DNA from: Acidobacteriota bacterium
GTDB lineage: Bacteria > Acidobacteriota > UBA4820 > DSQY01
Reading direction: 5' to 3'
Assembly (NCBI GenBank): GCA_021814085.1
Contig: JAKAJA010000007.1
Span: 1 to 17,094 of the forward strand
Length of the DNA stretch: 17,094 nucleotides
The number at the start of each line of letters is the position of its first letter. The first letter of the stretch is position 1. Both the position numbers and the translations under genes were made by a program. Of this stretch, positions 1 through 6,811 are shown piece after piece. The notes beneath the pieces are model-generated. The model saw nothing but the letters and a program-made list of their open reading frames with translations, searched no databases and was not told the origin of the DNA.

Positions 1-273
1 GCCCTCCCGGTCCTTGTAGGTCCGGCTGCGGATGGACCCCTCGATGTAGACCTGGCGGCCCTTGTGGAGGTATTCGCCGCAGATCTCGGCGAGCTTGCCC
101 CAGACCACCACGCGGTGCCACTCGGTGTGCTCCTGCTTCTGTCCGTCCTTGTCCTTCCAGGTCTCGTTGGTGGCGATGGTGAAGTTGGCCACCGCCGCCC
201 CGCTGGGTGTGTACTTCAGCTCTGGGTCCCGGCCGAGATTGCCCAAGAGAATCACCTTGTTAACACTACCCAT
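1..273 (-). CDS. ssb: Single-stranded DNA-binding protein, C-terminus missing at window edge
   Basis: The visible 91 codons form the N-terminal OB-fold of bacterial SSB, which coats single-stranded DNA during replication, repair and recombination. The protein opens MGSVNKVILLGNLGRDPELK and continues through the family-typical blocks ANFTIATNE, EWHRVVVWGKLAE and KGRQVYIEGSIRSR. The gene runs off the left edge, so the acidic C-terminal tail that recruits partner proteins cannot be assessed. The ATG at 273 is chosen because AAAGGTGAG lies about 8 bases upstream and the protein start matches the family. It is divergent from rsmD, and a good sigma-70-type promoter lies in the shared gap. Identification is secure. 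Confidence 0.95.
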   Translation of the reverse strand, partial: MGSVNKVILLGNLGRDPELKYTPSGAAVANFTIATNETWKDKDGQKQEHTEWHRVVVWGKLAEICGEYLHKGRQVYIEGSIRSRTYKDREG

Positions 274-310
274 AAGCCACTCACCTTTCTACCCATCCTT
301 GGGTGAACTT

Positions 311-339
311 ATAATACGAAGAGCCCCTTGGAGAGTCAA
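311..339 (-). promoter_or_regulatory. Sigma-70-type promoter for ssb
   Basis: Read on the minus strand, TTGACT (339-334) and TATTAT (316-311) are separated by exactly 17 bases, each matching the consensus at 5 of 6 positions. This predicts a leader of about 30 bases before the ssb ATG at 273. The same A/T patch contains TATAAT on the plus strand (310-315), which could serve rsmD, but the plus-strand -35 region (287-292, TTCTAC) is poor. The promoter is inferred from sequence only. Confidence 0.6.
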
Positions 340-363
340 TGAAGGGCGCGGAGAGCGGAAGGC

Positions 364-912
364 ATGAGGATCATCGGCGGGGAGCACAGGGGGCGCAGGC
401 TGTTCGCGCCGGAGGGCCAGGCCACCAGGCCTACATCGGAGAAAGTCCGCGAAGCCCTCTTCGACATCTTGGGGTCGCGAGTGGAAGGGGCTGTCTTCTG
501 TGACCTCTACGCCGGGACAGGGGCCGTGGGCCTGGAGGCCCTCAGCCGCGGTGCTGCCTCCTGCGTCTTCGTGGAGCGGCAGGGCAAGGCCCTCGGCGCC
601 CTCAGACGGAACATAGAGATTATGGATGTCTCCGGCGCTGCAAGGGTGCTGGCCATGGACGCCGTGCAGGCCCTGAAGGTCCTGGAGGAGGAGAGGCTCC
701 GGCCGGACCTCCTCTTCTGTGACCCGCCCTACGCCGATGTCCGGTGGCCCGTTATCCTGGCGGGGCTGGGCGAACGCACCATTCTCGCGCCCCGGGCACT
801 GGTTCTCGTGGAGCACGCTATCAAGGTTTCCCCCGCCTGCCCGGAGGGGCTGGAGCAGGGGAGGAGTTACAAGTACGGAGATACGGGGCTGACGGTGTTT
901 TCCCGTGAGTAG
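364..912 (+). CDS. rsmD: 16S rRNA (guanine(966)-N(2))-methyltransferase RsmD
   Basis: RsmD uses S-adenosylmethionine to methylate N2 of G966 of 16S rRNA during 30S assembly. The 182-residue protein has the normal family length and starts MRIIGGEHRGRRL, a hallmark of RsmD. The Rossmann SAM-binding loop is DLYAGTGAVGLEA (residues 47-59). The catalytic N-methyltransferase motif IV is DPPY (120-123). The TRPTSEKVREALFDIL block (21-36) is also characteristic. A purine-rich GGAG/GGAAGG stretch precedes the ATG. The stop codon lies inside the first unit of an octamer repeat array, so repeat and gene end share sequence. The next gene is selB rather than the frequent neighbour coaD. Confidence 0.93.
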   Translation: MRIIGGEHRGRRLFAPEGQATRPTSEKVREALFDILGSRVEGAVFCDLYAGTGAVGLEALSRGAASCVFVERQGKALGALRRNIEIMDVSGAARVLAMDAVQALKVLEEERLRPDLLFCDPPYADVRWPVILAGLGERTILAPRALVLVEHAIKVSPACPEGLEQGRSYKYGDTGLTVFSRE

Positions 913-1058
913 GAGAGTAGGCAGTTTCGTGAGTAAGTGAGTAGGAGAGTAGGTGAGTAGGATAAGAGAAATGGCACTGCCATGACGGACTCTCAGCGCA
1001 GCCATGGTGAAAGGGGGTTTTTCCCCTACTCACCTAATCACCTCATAACCTACTCACG
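905..1058. repeat. Octamer tandem array with inverted copy (element 1)
   Basis: From 905 the sequence reads as degenerate octamers on the word GTGAGTAG (variants GAGAGTAG, GTGAGTAA) to about 961; the first unit contains the rsmD stop codon. The reverse complement returns at 1025-1058. Arm 928-961 against the reverse complement of 1025-1058 matches at 28 of 34 positions without gaps, so this is a long imperfect palindrome with about 63 bases between the arms. The loop holds two smaller palindromes: ATGGCA-C-TGCCAT at 971-983 and AGGGG/CCCCT at 1012-1027. It fills most of the rsmD-selB gap. Function is unknown; a transcript hairpin is possible. Confidence 0.85.
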
Positions 1059-1088
1059 TTCTCTTTTGCGAAGGAACGCCCATAAAAG

Positions 1089-2987
1089 ATGAGAGACGTC
1101 GTCGTCGGCACTGCGGGACACATCGACCACGGGAAGACCCTCCTGGTGAAAGCCATGACGGGCATCGACGCCGACCGGTGGGAGGAGGAAAAGCGCCGCG
1201 GCATCACCATGGACATCGGGTTCGCCACCCTGGCCGCGGAAGAAGGCACCCTGCACTTCGTGGACCTGCCGGGGCACGAGCGCTTCGTGAAGAACATGCT
1301 CGCGGGTGCCACGGGAGTGGACGTCTGCCTCCTCGTGGTCGCCGCCGACGAATCGGTCATGCCGCAGACCGTGGAGCACGCCCAAATCGTTCGGCTCCTG
1401 GGTGTGAAGCGCGGGGTCGTTGCTCTCAACAAGATCGACCTCGTGGACGAGGAGACCCGTGAGATGGCCGTCCTGGAGCTCTCCGAGTTCCTCGACGGGC
1501 TCGGGTTCGGGGGCTGGCCCGTCCTCCCCGTGAGCGCGCTCACGGGCGAAGGCGTATCCGGACTCGTCAGGGCCCTCTTCGAAGCGGCGGCGGCGTGCCC
1601 CGTTCCCTCCCAGGACCGGCCCTTCCGGCTCCCCGTGGACCGGGTCTTTCCCGTGAAGGGTTTCGGGACCGTCATCACGGGGACGTGCATCGACGGCGCC
1701 CTCGAAGTGGGCGGCCAGGTGGAGGTCTATCCCGGCCTTGGCACGAGCCGAGTGCGGGGGCTTCAGGTGTTTGGCCACGATGTGGACCGAGTCGGCACGG
1801 GCCAGCGTGCCGCTCTCAATATCCCCGACTTCCGCCACCAGGACCTCGCGCGGGGATGCCTGGCCGCGGAACCCGGGAGCCTCTGGCCCTCCCACCTGCT
1901 GGACGTCCGGTTGGAGGCCCTTCCTACCGTGCGCCTGCCCCTGCGCACCGGCATGACCCTCGCTCTCCACGTCCACACACAGGAGGTGGAAGCACATCTC
2001 CATTTGGAAGGGAGGGAGTCCTTGGGTCCCGGAGAGGCCGCCGTGGCCCAACTTCGGATGCCCGCCCCCGTGACCGCGTGGCCCGGAGACCGGTTCATCC
2101 TCCGCCTGCCCGCGCCAGCGGGGACCGTGGCGGGAGGGGAGGTCCTCCTCGTGGCACGCCGAAAGGCGCGCTGGCGCAGGGCGGTGGACCACTTCACGGC
2201 GGAGGCGCTCCGGGGGGGCGATCCACTAAAAGCCCTTCTGGTAGAGGCCGGTCCCGCGGGGGTGATGCCCACGGAGGCCTCGGCGCGCCTGGGGGTGGGC
2301 CCGTTCCGGCTGCAGGAGATGGTGGCCGTCGCCGAGAAGGCGGGCGCCTGCTTGCGATGGGGTGTCGGGGGCTGGCTCCTGGATTCAGGGGAAGGGCGCG
2401 CCTGGAAAGACCGGGCCGCGGCCTGGCTCAAATCCAAGCACGGGGGCAAGGGACCCGTGGAATGGCTGCCCAGGCAGGAGTTCCTGGGCCGATGGCAGCG
2501 AATCCTCGGCCCCGAGCGCGCGCAGGCCCTGCTGGATGCGGTGGCTTCGGAGGGGCTGGTGGAGGTGGAAGGGGATAGGGTCCGGTCGGCAGGGCACCGC
2601 GTCCGGCTCAGTCCGGCGCAGGAAGCCGCGGCCGATGGCGTTCGGGCGTCCCTGGCTGGGGATGGGTTTCCCATTCGAACAGGGAAGGAAATGGAGGAGG
2701 GCCTCGGCGCGGCAGTCAGGCAGGTCCTTCCCCTCCTGGTCTCCTCAGGAGAGCTGGTGCGGTTCGGCGGCGACTTCTTTATGGCCACCGCAACCTGCGA
2801 CCGAATCAGGGCGGCCCTGTCCGCGAGGGCCAGGCAGGGGAACCCCCTCTTTTCCGTGCCCGAGCTCAAGGAGGAACTCGGCGTCACGCGCAAGTACGCC
2901 ATGCCCCTACTGGAATACCTGGACGACCTCAAGTGGACGAGGCGCGAAGGAGAGGGGCGGAGAATCTTAATTAAGGACCAGTGCTGA
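1089..2987 (+). CDS. selB: Selenocysteine-specific translation elongation factor SelB
   Basis: SelB is a GTPase that brings Sec-tRNA(Sec) to the ribosome at UGA codons marked by a SECIS hairpin. The 632-residue protein starts MRDVVVGTAGHIDHGKT. G1 is GHIDHGKT (10-17), the switch I region contains RRGITMDIGF (36-45), G3 is DLPGH (59-63) and G4 is NKID (114-117). EF-Tu-like beta-barrel domains follow. The C-terminal third (about 400-632) is the right size for the winged-helix SECIS-binding region, ending with the typical block ELKEELGVTRKYAMPLLEYL. SelB rather than EF-Tu is indicated by this C-terminal extension and the GIDADRWEEEKRRG segment. The Shine-Dalgarno is weak: AAGGAA lies about 13 bases upstream. 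No selA, selD, selC or selenoprotein is visible nearby. The stop codon falls within the next repeat element. Confidence 0.95.
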   Translation: MRDVVVGTAGHIDHGKTLLVKAMTGIDADRWEEEKRRGITMDIGFATLAAEEGTLHFVDLPGHERFVKNMLAGATGVDVCLLVVAADESVMPQTVEHAQIVRLLGVKRGVVALNKIDLVDEETREMAVLELSEFLDGLGFGGWPVLPVSALTGEGVSGLVRALFEAAAACPVPSQDRPFRLPVDRVFPVKGFGTVITGTCIDGALEVGGQVEVYPGLGTSRVRGLQVFGHDVDRVGTGQRAALNIPDFRHQDLARGCLAAEPGSLWPSHLLDVRLEALPTVRLPLRTGMTLALHVHTQEVEAHLHLEGRESLGPGEAAVAQLRMPAPVTAWPGDRFILRLPAPAGTVAGGEVLLVARRKARWRRAVDHFTAEALRGGDPLKALLVEAGPAGVMPTEASARLGVGPFRLQEMVAVAEKAGACLRWGVGGWLLDSGEGRAWKDRAAAWLKSKHGGKGPVEWLPRQEFLGRWQRILGPERAQALLDAVASEGLVEVEGDRVRSAGHRVRLSPAQEAAADGVRASLAGDGFPIRTGKEMEEGLGAAVRQVLPLLVSSGELVRFGGDFFMATATCDRIRAALSARARQGNPLFSVPELKEELGVTRKYAMPLLEYLDDLKWTRREGEGRRILIKDQC

Positions 2988-3105
2988 GTCCTAAGTCCTG
3001 AGTTCTAAGTAAAGGAAAAGGCAGCGGCCTGAGCAAAGTGTGGGTTTCTCAGCACTCAGCACTCAGCACTCAGCACTCAGAACTTATCACTCAGCACTCA
3101 GCACG
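2981..3105. repeat. Heptamer tandem array with inverted copy (element 2)
   Basis: The left arm (2981-3010) reads as heptamers GTGCTGA, GTCCTAA, GTCCTGA, GTTCTAA and includes the selB stop codon. The right arm (3050-3105) is eight heptamers of CAGCACT, mostly exact. Its terminal 30 bases (3075-3104), reverse complemented, match the left arm at 24 of 30 positions, with GTTCTxAGT retained at the same offset in both. The period is 7, unlike the octamers of element 1, and the word is unrelated. It lies between two co-directional genes. Confidence 0.87.
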
Positions 3106-3169
3106 AACTGGCCCTTTGCCCCCGGGGCCCCGACCTGTTAGAATTCCGGTTCATTCGAGGAGAATGCCA

Positions 3170-3379
3170 ATGCCCATCGATCCCAATACCCCACCCATCG
3201 ACATCCTCCGAATGGCCCTCGAGCGAGAGAAGGCGGCGCACGCCTTCTACGTGGAGGCGGCCGCGGCCGCCCAGCACCCGGCCACGAAGCAGACCCTCCT
3301 CGAGATGGCCTCGGAAGAGGAAGGCCACATCAAGCACATCGAGGAGCAGCTCGACCGCTTCTTCTACGCTGACAACTGA
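3170..3379 (+). CDS. Rubrerythrin/ferritin-like small protein (half-bundle, 69 residues)
   Basis: This 69-residue protein looks like one helical pair of a rubrerythrin-type ferritin-like domain. Helix A holds ALEREKAAHAFYVEAA (16-31) with Glu18 or Glu20 as a candidate metal ligand. Helix B holds the metal-binding pattern E50-x-x-H53 within MASEEEGHIKHIEEQL (46-61). Full rubrerythrin domains have four helices and roughly 140 residues, so this could form a di-iron site only by dimerising. The ATG at 3170 is chosen because GAGGAG (3157-3162) lies 7 bases upstream; an in-frame ATG at 3164 is too close to it. The upstream frame is repeat sequence. The likely role is iron handling or peroxide/oxidative defence, inferred from the family only. 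It is followed by a small hairpin and the desulfurase gene. Confidence 0.75.
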   Translation: MPIDPNTPPIDILRMALEREKAAHAFYVEAAAAAQHPATKQTLLEMASEEEGHIKHIEEQLDRFFYADN

Positions 3380-3397
3380 CCCGCGGTTTGGCGCGGG
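3380..3397 (+). other. Short GC hairpin after the half-ferritin gene
   Basis: CCCGCG (3380-3385) and CGCGGG (3392-3397) form a perfect 6-bp stem around a GTTTGG loop, beginning directly after the stop codon. No T-run follows, so it is a poor intrinsic terminator. It may be an mRNA 3'-end stabiliser or a weak attenuator between the half-ferritin and the desulfurase. Confidence 0.4.
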
Positions 3398-3473
3398 CCA
3401 TGCCTGGTGATCCGTCGGGAGGTCGGCCCTCCGATGGATCTTGATTGTCATTGGCCGCGCACGGGAGACCCCC

Positions 3474-4640
3474 TTGAAGCTTCCCTCCGGCCGTCTCTAC
3501 CTGGACTGCAATGCCACGACGCCCCTGGCCGGCCCCGTGGCGGAGGTCCTGGCACGGGCGCAGGAGCAGGCCTTCGGCAATGCGTCCAGCGCCTATCTGG
3601 AAGGGCGGGAATCTAGGGCGACCCTGGACGAAGCCCGGGGCCACGTGGCCGCCCTCCTGGGATGCGAGGCCGACGAGGTGATCTTCACGGGTTCGGCGAC
3701 GGAAGCCAACCACCTGGCCATGACCTCGGCGGCCCGCGCGGCTGGCCATCGCAGGCGCGTGCTCCTGTCGGCCATAGAGCATCCCGCCGTCTACGACCAG
3801 CGGGACGCCCTGGAATCGGCGGGGTTCATGGTCGAGGACATTCCCGTCACCCCCGCGGGAACCGTCGACCTCGGCCGCCTCGAAGCCCTCCTGGCCGATG
3901 ATGTGGCCCTGGTGTGCGTCATGGCCGCCCACAACGAGACGGGAGTCCTCCAGCCCGTGGACGAGGTGGGCCGGCTCAGCGAGCGCCACGGCGCGTGGTT
4001 CCACTGCGACGCCGTTCAGGCCTTGGGGAAGGTCTCCTCGCCCTGGGTCTCGGCCCGCCCGCACACCATGGCGGCGGCGGCGCACAAACTCTACGGGCCC
4101 AAGGGCATTGGGGCCCTCGCCGTGAGGCGGGGAACCGTTCTTTCCCCGGTACTTGTAGGCGGAGGGCAAGAGGGCGGCCGGCGCTCCTCCACGGAGGCGG
4201 TTCCGTTGGCCGCGGCCTTCGGAAATGCGTGCGAGTTGGCCCTCCAATCGCTGGGGGCCATGGACGGCAAGGCCACGTTGAGGAACGGCATGGAGGAGGT
4301 GCTGGCCGGGCGCTGGGGCGCCGTCATCCATGGCCGGACCGCTCCCAGGCTCCCCAATACCTCCTTCTTCAGCATCCCCGGTGCTCCGGGACCACAGGTG
4401 GCCCGGGCCCTGGACGAACTCGGGGTGGCCGTCTCCACGGGCTCCGCGTGTCACGCCGGGCAGGCCGTCGAGTCGCGTGTTCTCGGACGCATGGGCGTGC
4501 CCGGTGAGTTGCAGGGCTGCACCCTCCGCGTCAGCCTCGGCAGGGACACGACGGCGGGACATGTGGAGGCGTTCTGCTCCGCTCTGGCCCAGGCCCTGGA
4601 GAAAGTCGCGAAACATTCTGATTGTCGTGGGAAGGCTTGA
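3474..4640 (+). CDS. Cysteine desulfurase (NifS/IscS-like class V aminotransferase)
   Basis: This PLP enzyme removes sulfur, or selenium from selenocysteine in some relatives, leaving alanine and an enzyme persulfide. With the TTG start at 3474 it is 388 residues. It shows LYLDCNATTP near the start, IEHPAV with PLP-stacking His103, AHNETGVLQPV (152-162), HCDAVQ (177-182), PLP lysine 205 in AAHKLYGPKG, and catalytic Cys326 in STGSACHAG. The short GSAC loop places it with NifS/IscS rather than SufS. The TTG at 3474 is preferred because ACGGGAG lies 6 bases upstream and the product starts like the family; an in-frame TTG at 3441 would add 11 atypical residues. The ferredoxin gene starts 4 bases after its stop, so they are co-translated. 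Given selB upstream, it could supply sulfur or selenium, but that is inference. Confidence 0.88.
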   Translation: MKLPSGRLYLDCNATTPLAGPVAEVLARAQEQAFGNASSAYLEGRESRATLDEARGHVAALLGCEADEVIFTGSATEANHLAMTSAARAAGHRRRVLLSAIEHPAVYDQRDALESAGFMVEDIPVTPAGTVDLGRLEALLADDVALVCVMAAHNETGVLQPVDEVGRLSERHGAWFHCDAVQALGKVSSPWVSARPHTMAAAAHKLYGPKGIGALAVRRGTVLSPVLVGGGQEGGRRSSTEAVPLAAAFGNACELALQSLGAMDGKATLRNGMEEVLAGRWGAVIHGRTAPRLPNTSFFSIPGAPGPQVARALDELGVAVSTGSACHAGQAVESRVLGRMGVPGELQGCTLRVSLGRDTTAGHVEAFCSALAQALEKVAKHSDCRGKA

Positions 4641-4644
4641 CGAG

Positions 4645-4935
4645 ATGGATGAAAAGGTTGAAGCTTTAGACCGTGTCTGGGTGCTGGTATGCAAGGGGGA
4701 CTCCTGCAGCCAGAAGGGGAACCCGGAGAAGATCCGCGTAGCCCTCAAACAGGCGACCAGGGAGCTGCCCGCCAAGAGCGTGAAGGTCTCTTACGTGTCC
4801 TGCCTGGGCATGTGCGGAGAGGGGCCGAACGTCCTGGTGTGCAGGGGGGGCAAGGCCTTCAAGCGGTGCTCAACGGCCGACTGCCCGACCATCATGGACG
4901 AAGTGAGGAAAAGTGCTGGAAGAACTGATTCGTGA
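4645..4935 (+). CDS. Thioredoxin-like [2Fe-2S] ferredoxin
   Basis: This 96-residue protein belongs to the thioredoxin-fold 2Fe-2S ferredoxin group, related to NuoE and to small cyanobacterial and Aquifex ferredoxins. The likely cluster ligands are Cys16 and Cys21 in VCKGDSCSQKG and Cys53 and Cys57 in SCLGMCGEGPNVLV. Cys66, Cys75 and Cys80 are additional. It should act as a soluble one-electron carrier. The ATG at 4645 lies 4 bases after the desulfurase stop, with GGGAAGG about 9 bases upstream. Its 3' end overlaps the start of the sigma-54 activator by 23 bases, so the three genes probably form one operon. The partner could be the desulfurase or an oxidoreductase outside the window. Confidence 0.82.
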   Translation: MDEKVEALDRVWVLVCKGDSCSQKGNPEKIRVALKQATRELPAKSVKVSYVSCLGMCGEGPNVLVCRGGKAFKRCSTADCPTIMDEVRKSAGRTDS

Positions 4936-6271
4936 CCGCAACGCGCTGAAGGTCCTGGACACGGTCAGCGACGGCGTCATCATCACCGACCTGGACCGGA
5001 AGATCGTATTCATCAACGAGACGGCGCGGCGCCTCCTCCGCTACACCGAAGGCGAGGTGGCGGATGCGCGGTGCAAGCAGATCACGCACGGTTCCGAGTG
5101 CGAGTACTCCTGTCCCATGACGAAGGCCATGCAGCTGGGGCAGGACATCTCCGGCGTCCCCATGTGGTACAGGACCAAGGACGGCCAGCTCCTCAACTGC
5201 CGGACCAGCGTCACCCTCCTTCGGGACGACGCTGGAAAGATCGTGGGCGGCGTGGAGGTCTTCAACGACATCACGCACGTCGTCCAGCTTCAGGAGCACG
5301 CCGAGGAGCGCTTCTCCTTCGCCAGCATCATCGGGCACAACAAGGCCATGCAGGAGGTCTTCGACCTCATAAAGATGGTCGCCGAGACGGACTCCACGGT
5401 CCTCATCACGGGCGAGAGCGGAACGGGCAAGGAGATGGTGGCCAACGCCATCCACTTCAACTCCCTGCGGCGGAACCGGGCCTTCGTGAAGGTGAACTGC
5501 GCGGCCCTGAACGAGGGTGTCCTCGAGAGCGAGCTCTTCGGCCATGTCCGGGGGGCTTTCACGGGCGCCATCGCCGACAAGATGGGCCGGTTCGAGCTCG
5601 CCCACGGCGGCACCATCTTCCTTGACGAGATCGCGGAGATCCCTCCGGCCACGCAGGTGAAGCTCCTCAGGGTACTCCAAGAGGGCGAGCTGGAGCGGGT
5701 GGGTTCATCCAAGAGCACCAAGGTCGACGTCAGGGTCATCGCCGCCACCAACCGGGACTTGGCCGTCGCCCTCGAGGACGGGACCTTCCGGCAAGACCTT
5801 TACTACCGCCTGAACGTGTTCCGGATCAACTTGCCGCCCCTGAGGGACCGGCGCGAGGACGTCCCCCTCCTGGTAGACCATTTCATCAAGAAGATCGGCG
5901 CCAAGATGCCCGCCAAGAATATGGAGCGCATCGAGGCGGATGCCCTGGCCCGCCTCATGGACTACAGGTTCCCAGGCAACATCCGGGAGCTAGAGAATCT
6001 GGTGGAACACGCGGCCATCAGGTGTCAGGACGGCATCATCCGCACGAGAGACCTGCCCCTATCCCATGCCCCCATCGAGGAGGCTCCCATGCCTCTATTC
6101 CAGATCCACTCGCCCCTCGAAACCCTGGAGCGGGACCTTATCCTCAAGACCCTGGACGCCAACGAGTGGAAGATCAACCGCACAGCCCAACGCCTGGGCA
6201 TCAGCCGGGTGACGCTGTGGAGGAAGATGAAGGAGTACGGGGTCCAGAAGCGGTCGGCTCCTGCCCCGTAG
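4913..6271 (+). CDS. PAS-domain sigma-54-dependent transcriptional activator
   Basis: This 452-residue enhancer-binding protein activates RNA polymerase carrying sigma-54. An N-terminal PAS domain (about 10-125) contains Cys54, Cys63 and Cys67 (CKQITHGSECEYSCP), a pattern suggesting a redox or metal/Fe-S sensor. The AAA+ domain has Walker A GESGTGKE (167-174), the sigma-54 contact loop GAFTGA (214-219), Walker B GGTIFLDEI (232-240), and FRQDLYYRLNVFRI (292-305). A Fis-type helix-turn-helix occupies about 404-445 (NRTAQRLGISRVTLWRKMKE). There is no receiver domain, so control is probably direct sensing by PAS. The GTG at 4913 is preceded by AGGA; it overlaps the ferredoxin gene by 23 bases. 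I found no convincing -24/-12 promoter in the window, so its targets are probably elsewhere. Confidence 0.92.
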   Translation: MLEELIRDRNALKVLDTVSDGVIITDLDRKIVFINETARRLLRYTEGEVADARCKQITHGSECEYSCPMTKAMQLGQDISGVPMWYRTKDGQLLNCRTSVTLLRDDAGKIVGGVEVFNDITHVVQLQEHAEERFSFASIIGHNKAMQEVFDLIKMVAETDSTVLITGESGTGKEMVANAIHFNSLRRNRAFVKVNCAALNEGVLESELFGHVRGAFTGAIADKMGRFELAHGGTIFLDEIAEIPPATQVKLLRVLQEGELERVGSSKSTKVDVRVIAATNRDLAVALEDGTFRQDLYYRLNVFRINLPPLRDRREDVPLLVDHFIKKIGAKMPAKNMERIEADALARLMDYRFPGNIRELENLVEHAAIRCQDGIIRTRDLPLSHAPIEEAPMPLFQIHSPLETLERDLILKTLDANEWKINRTAQRLGISRVTLWRKMKEYGVQKRSAPAP

Positions 6272-6286
6272 TTTTGCCCGACGGTC

Positions 6287-6691
6287 TCAGCCCCCCGGCT
6301 CCAAATGGAACGACAGAGTGACGGATGCTCCGGCGGCGGGGATGGCGAAGAGCTCGTATTTCCCAGGAGGAAGCTCCAGGTCCTCCAGCGAGACGGGGTC
6401 TGAGACCGTGCCCCCCGGCCCCTGGTAGTAGACCAGAACAGTTTCTTGCCCGCGCCGGATGCTGAACCCGGCCAGGGCCTCCGATCTCTTGCCAGAACAG
6501 GGTTTCCCCGGAATGATGGAGACGATCCTGAACCCCAGGGCTCTCTCTCCGGCCGGCACCTGGAATCCGACGGGCGGCGGGTCGCAGGAAGGGCCGCAGG
6601 AAGCCGAACAGAGGGCCTCACGCCCGGAGGGGTAAGCCGCGAGGCAGGCGACCAGCAGGCAGAATGCCCAGAACCAAGCCCGGGATGCCAT
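6287..6691 (-). CDS. Small predicted lipoprotein of unknown function
   Basis: I do not recognise this 134-residue protein. It starts MASRAWFWAFCLLVACLAA, a short hydrophobic segment with a possible lipobox LVAC (Cys16), suggesting export and lipid anchoring; an ordinary signal peptide is the alternative. A cysteine/proline-rich stretch follows (CSASCGPSCDPPP). The remainder is beta-rich, with blocks such as GFRIVSIIPGKPC, VLVYYQGPGG and PPGKYELFAIPAAG, the last resembling carboxypeptidase-regulatory or Ig-like small domains. The ATG at 6691 is supported by GGAGG 8 bases upstream; a longer frame upstream has no such site. It converges on the sigma-54 activator with only 15 bases between the stops and no hairpin terminator there. 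Confidence 0.68.
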   Translation of the reverse strand: MASRAWFWAFCLLVACLAAYPSGREALCSASCGPSCDPPPVGFQVPAGERALGFRIVSIIPGKPCSGKRSEALAGFSIRRGQETVLVYYQGPGGTVSDPVSLEDLELPPGKYELFAIPAAGASVTLSFHLEPGG

Positions 6692-6811
6692 GGGAGGACC
6701 CTCCGTCGATACCTTACCACAAGGGTGCCCCCGGCCCATGTGCTATCCTGACATGACTGGCCGGGAGTGTACCCCGGGGGCAGGAAGAAAGGTACCCGCC
6801 GAGGAGTGGAA

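Noticed and set aside
3050..3105. CRISPR-like array
   Set aside because: Units are 7 bases in direct contact with no spacers, and no cas genes are present.
3377..3397. UGA at the end of the half-ferritin followed by a hairpin, possibly a selenocysteine codon with SECIS, given the nearby selB
   Set aside because: The 6-bp stem is too short, the GTTTGG loop lacks the usual placement, and translation past the UGA gives no ferritin-like sequence and soon overlaps the desulfurase.
3330..4775. Long minus-strand open frame opposite the desulfurase
   Set aside because: Same reason: the plus strand encodes a complete PLP enzyme with all active-site motifs.
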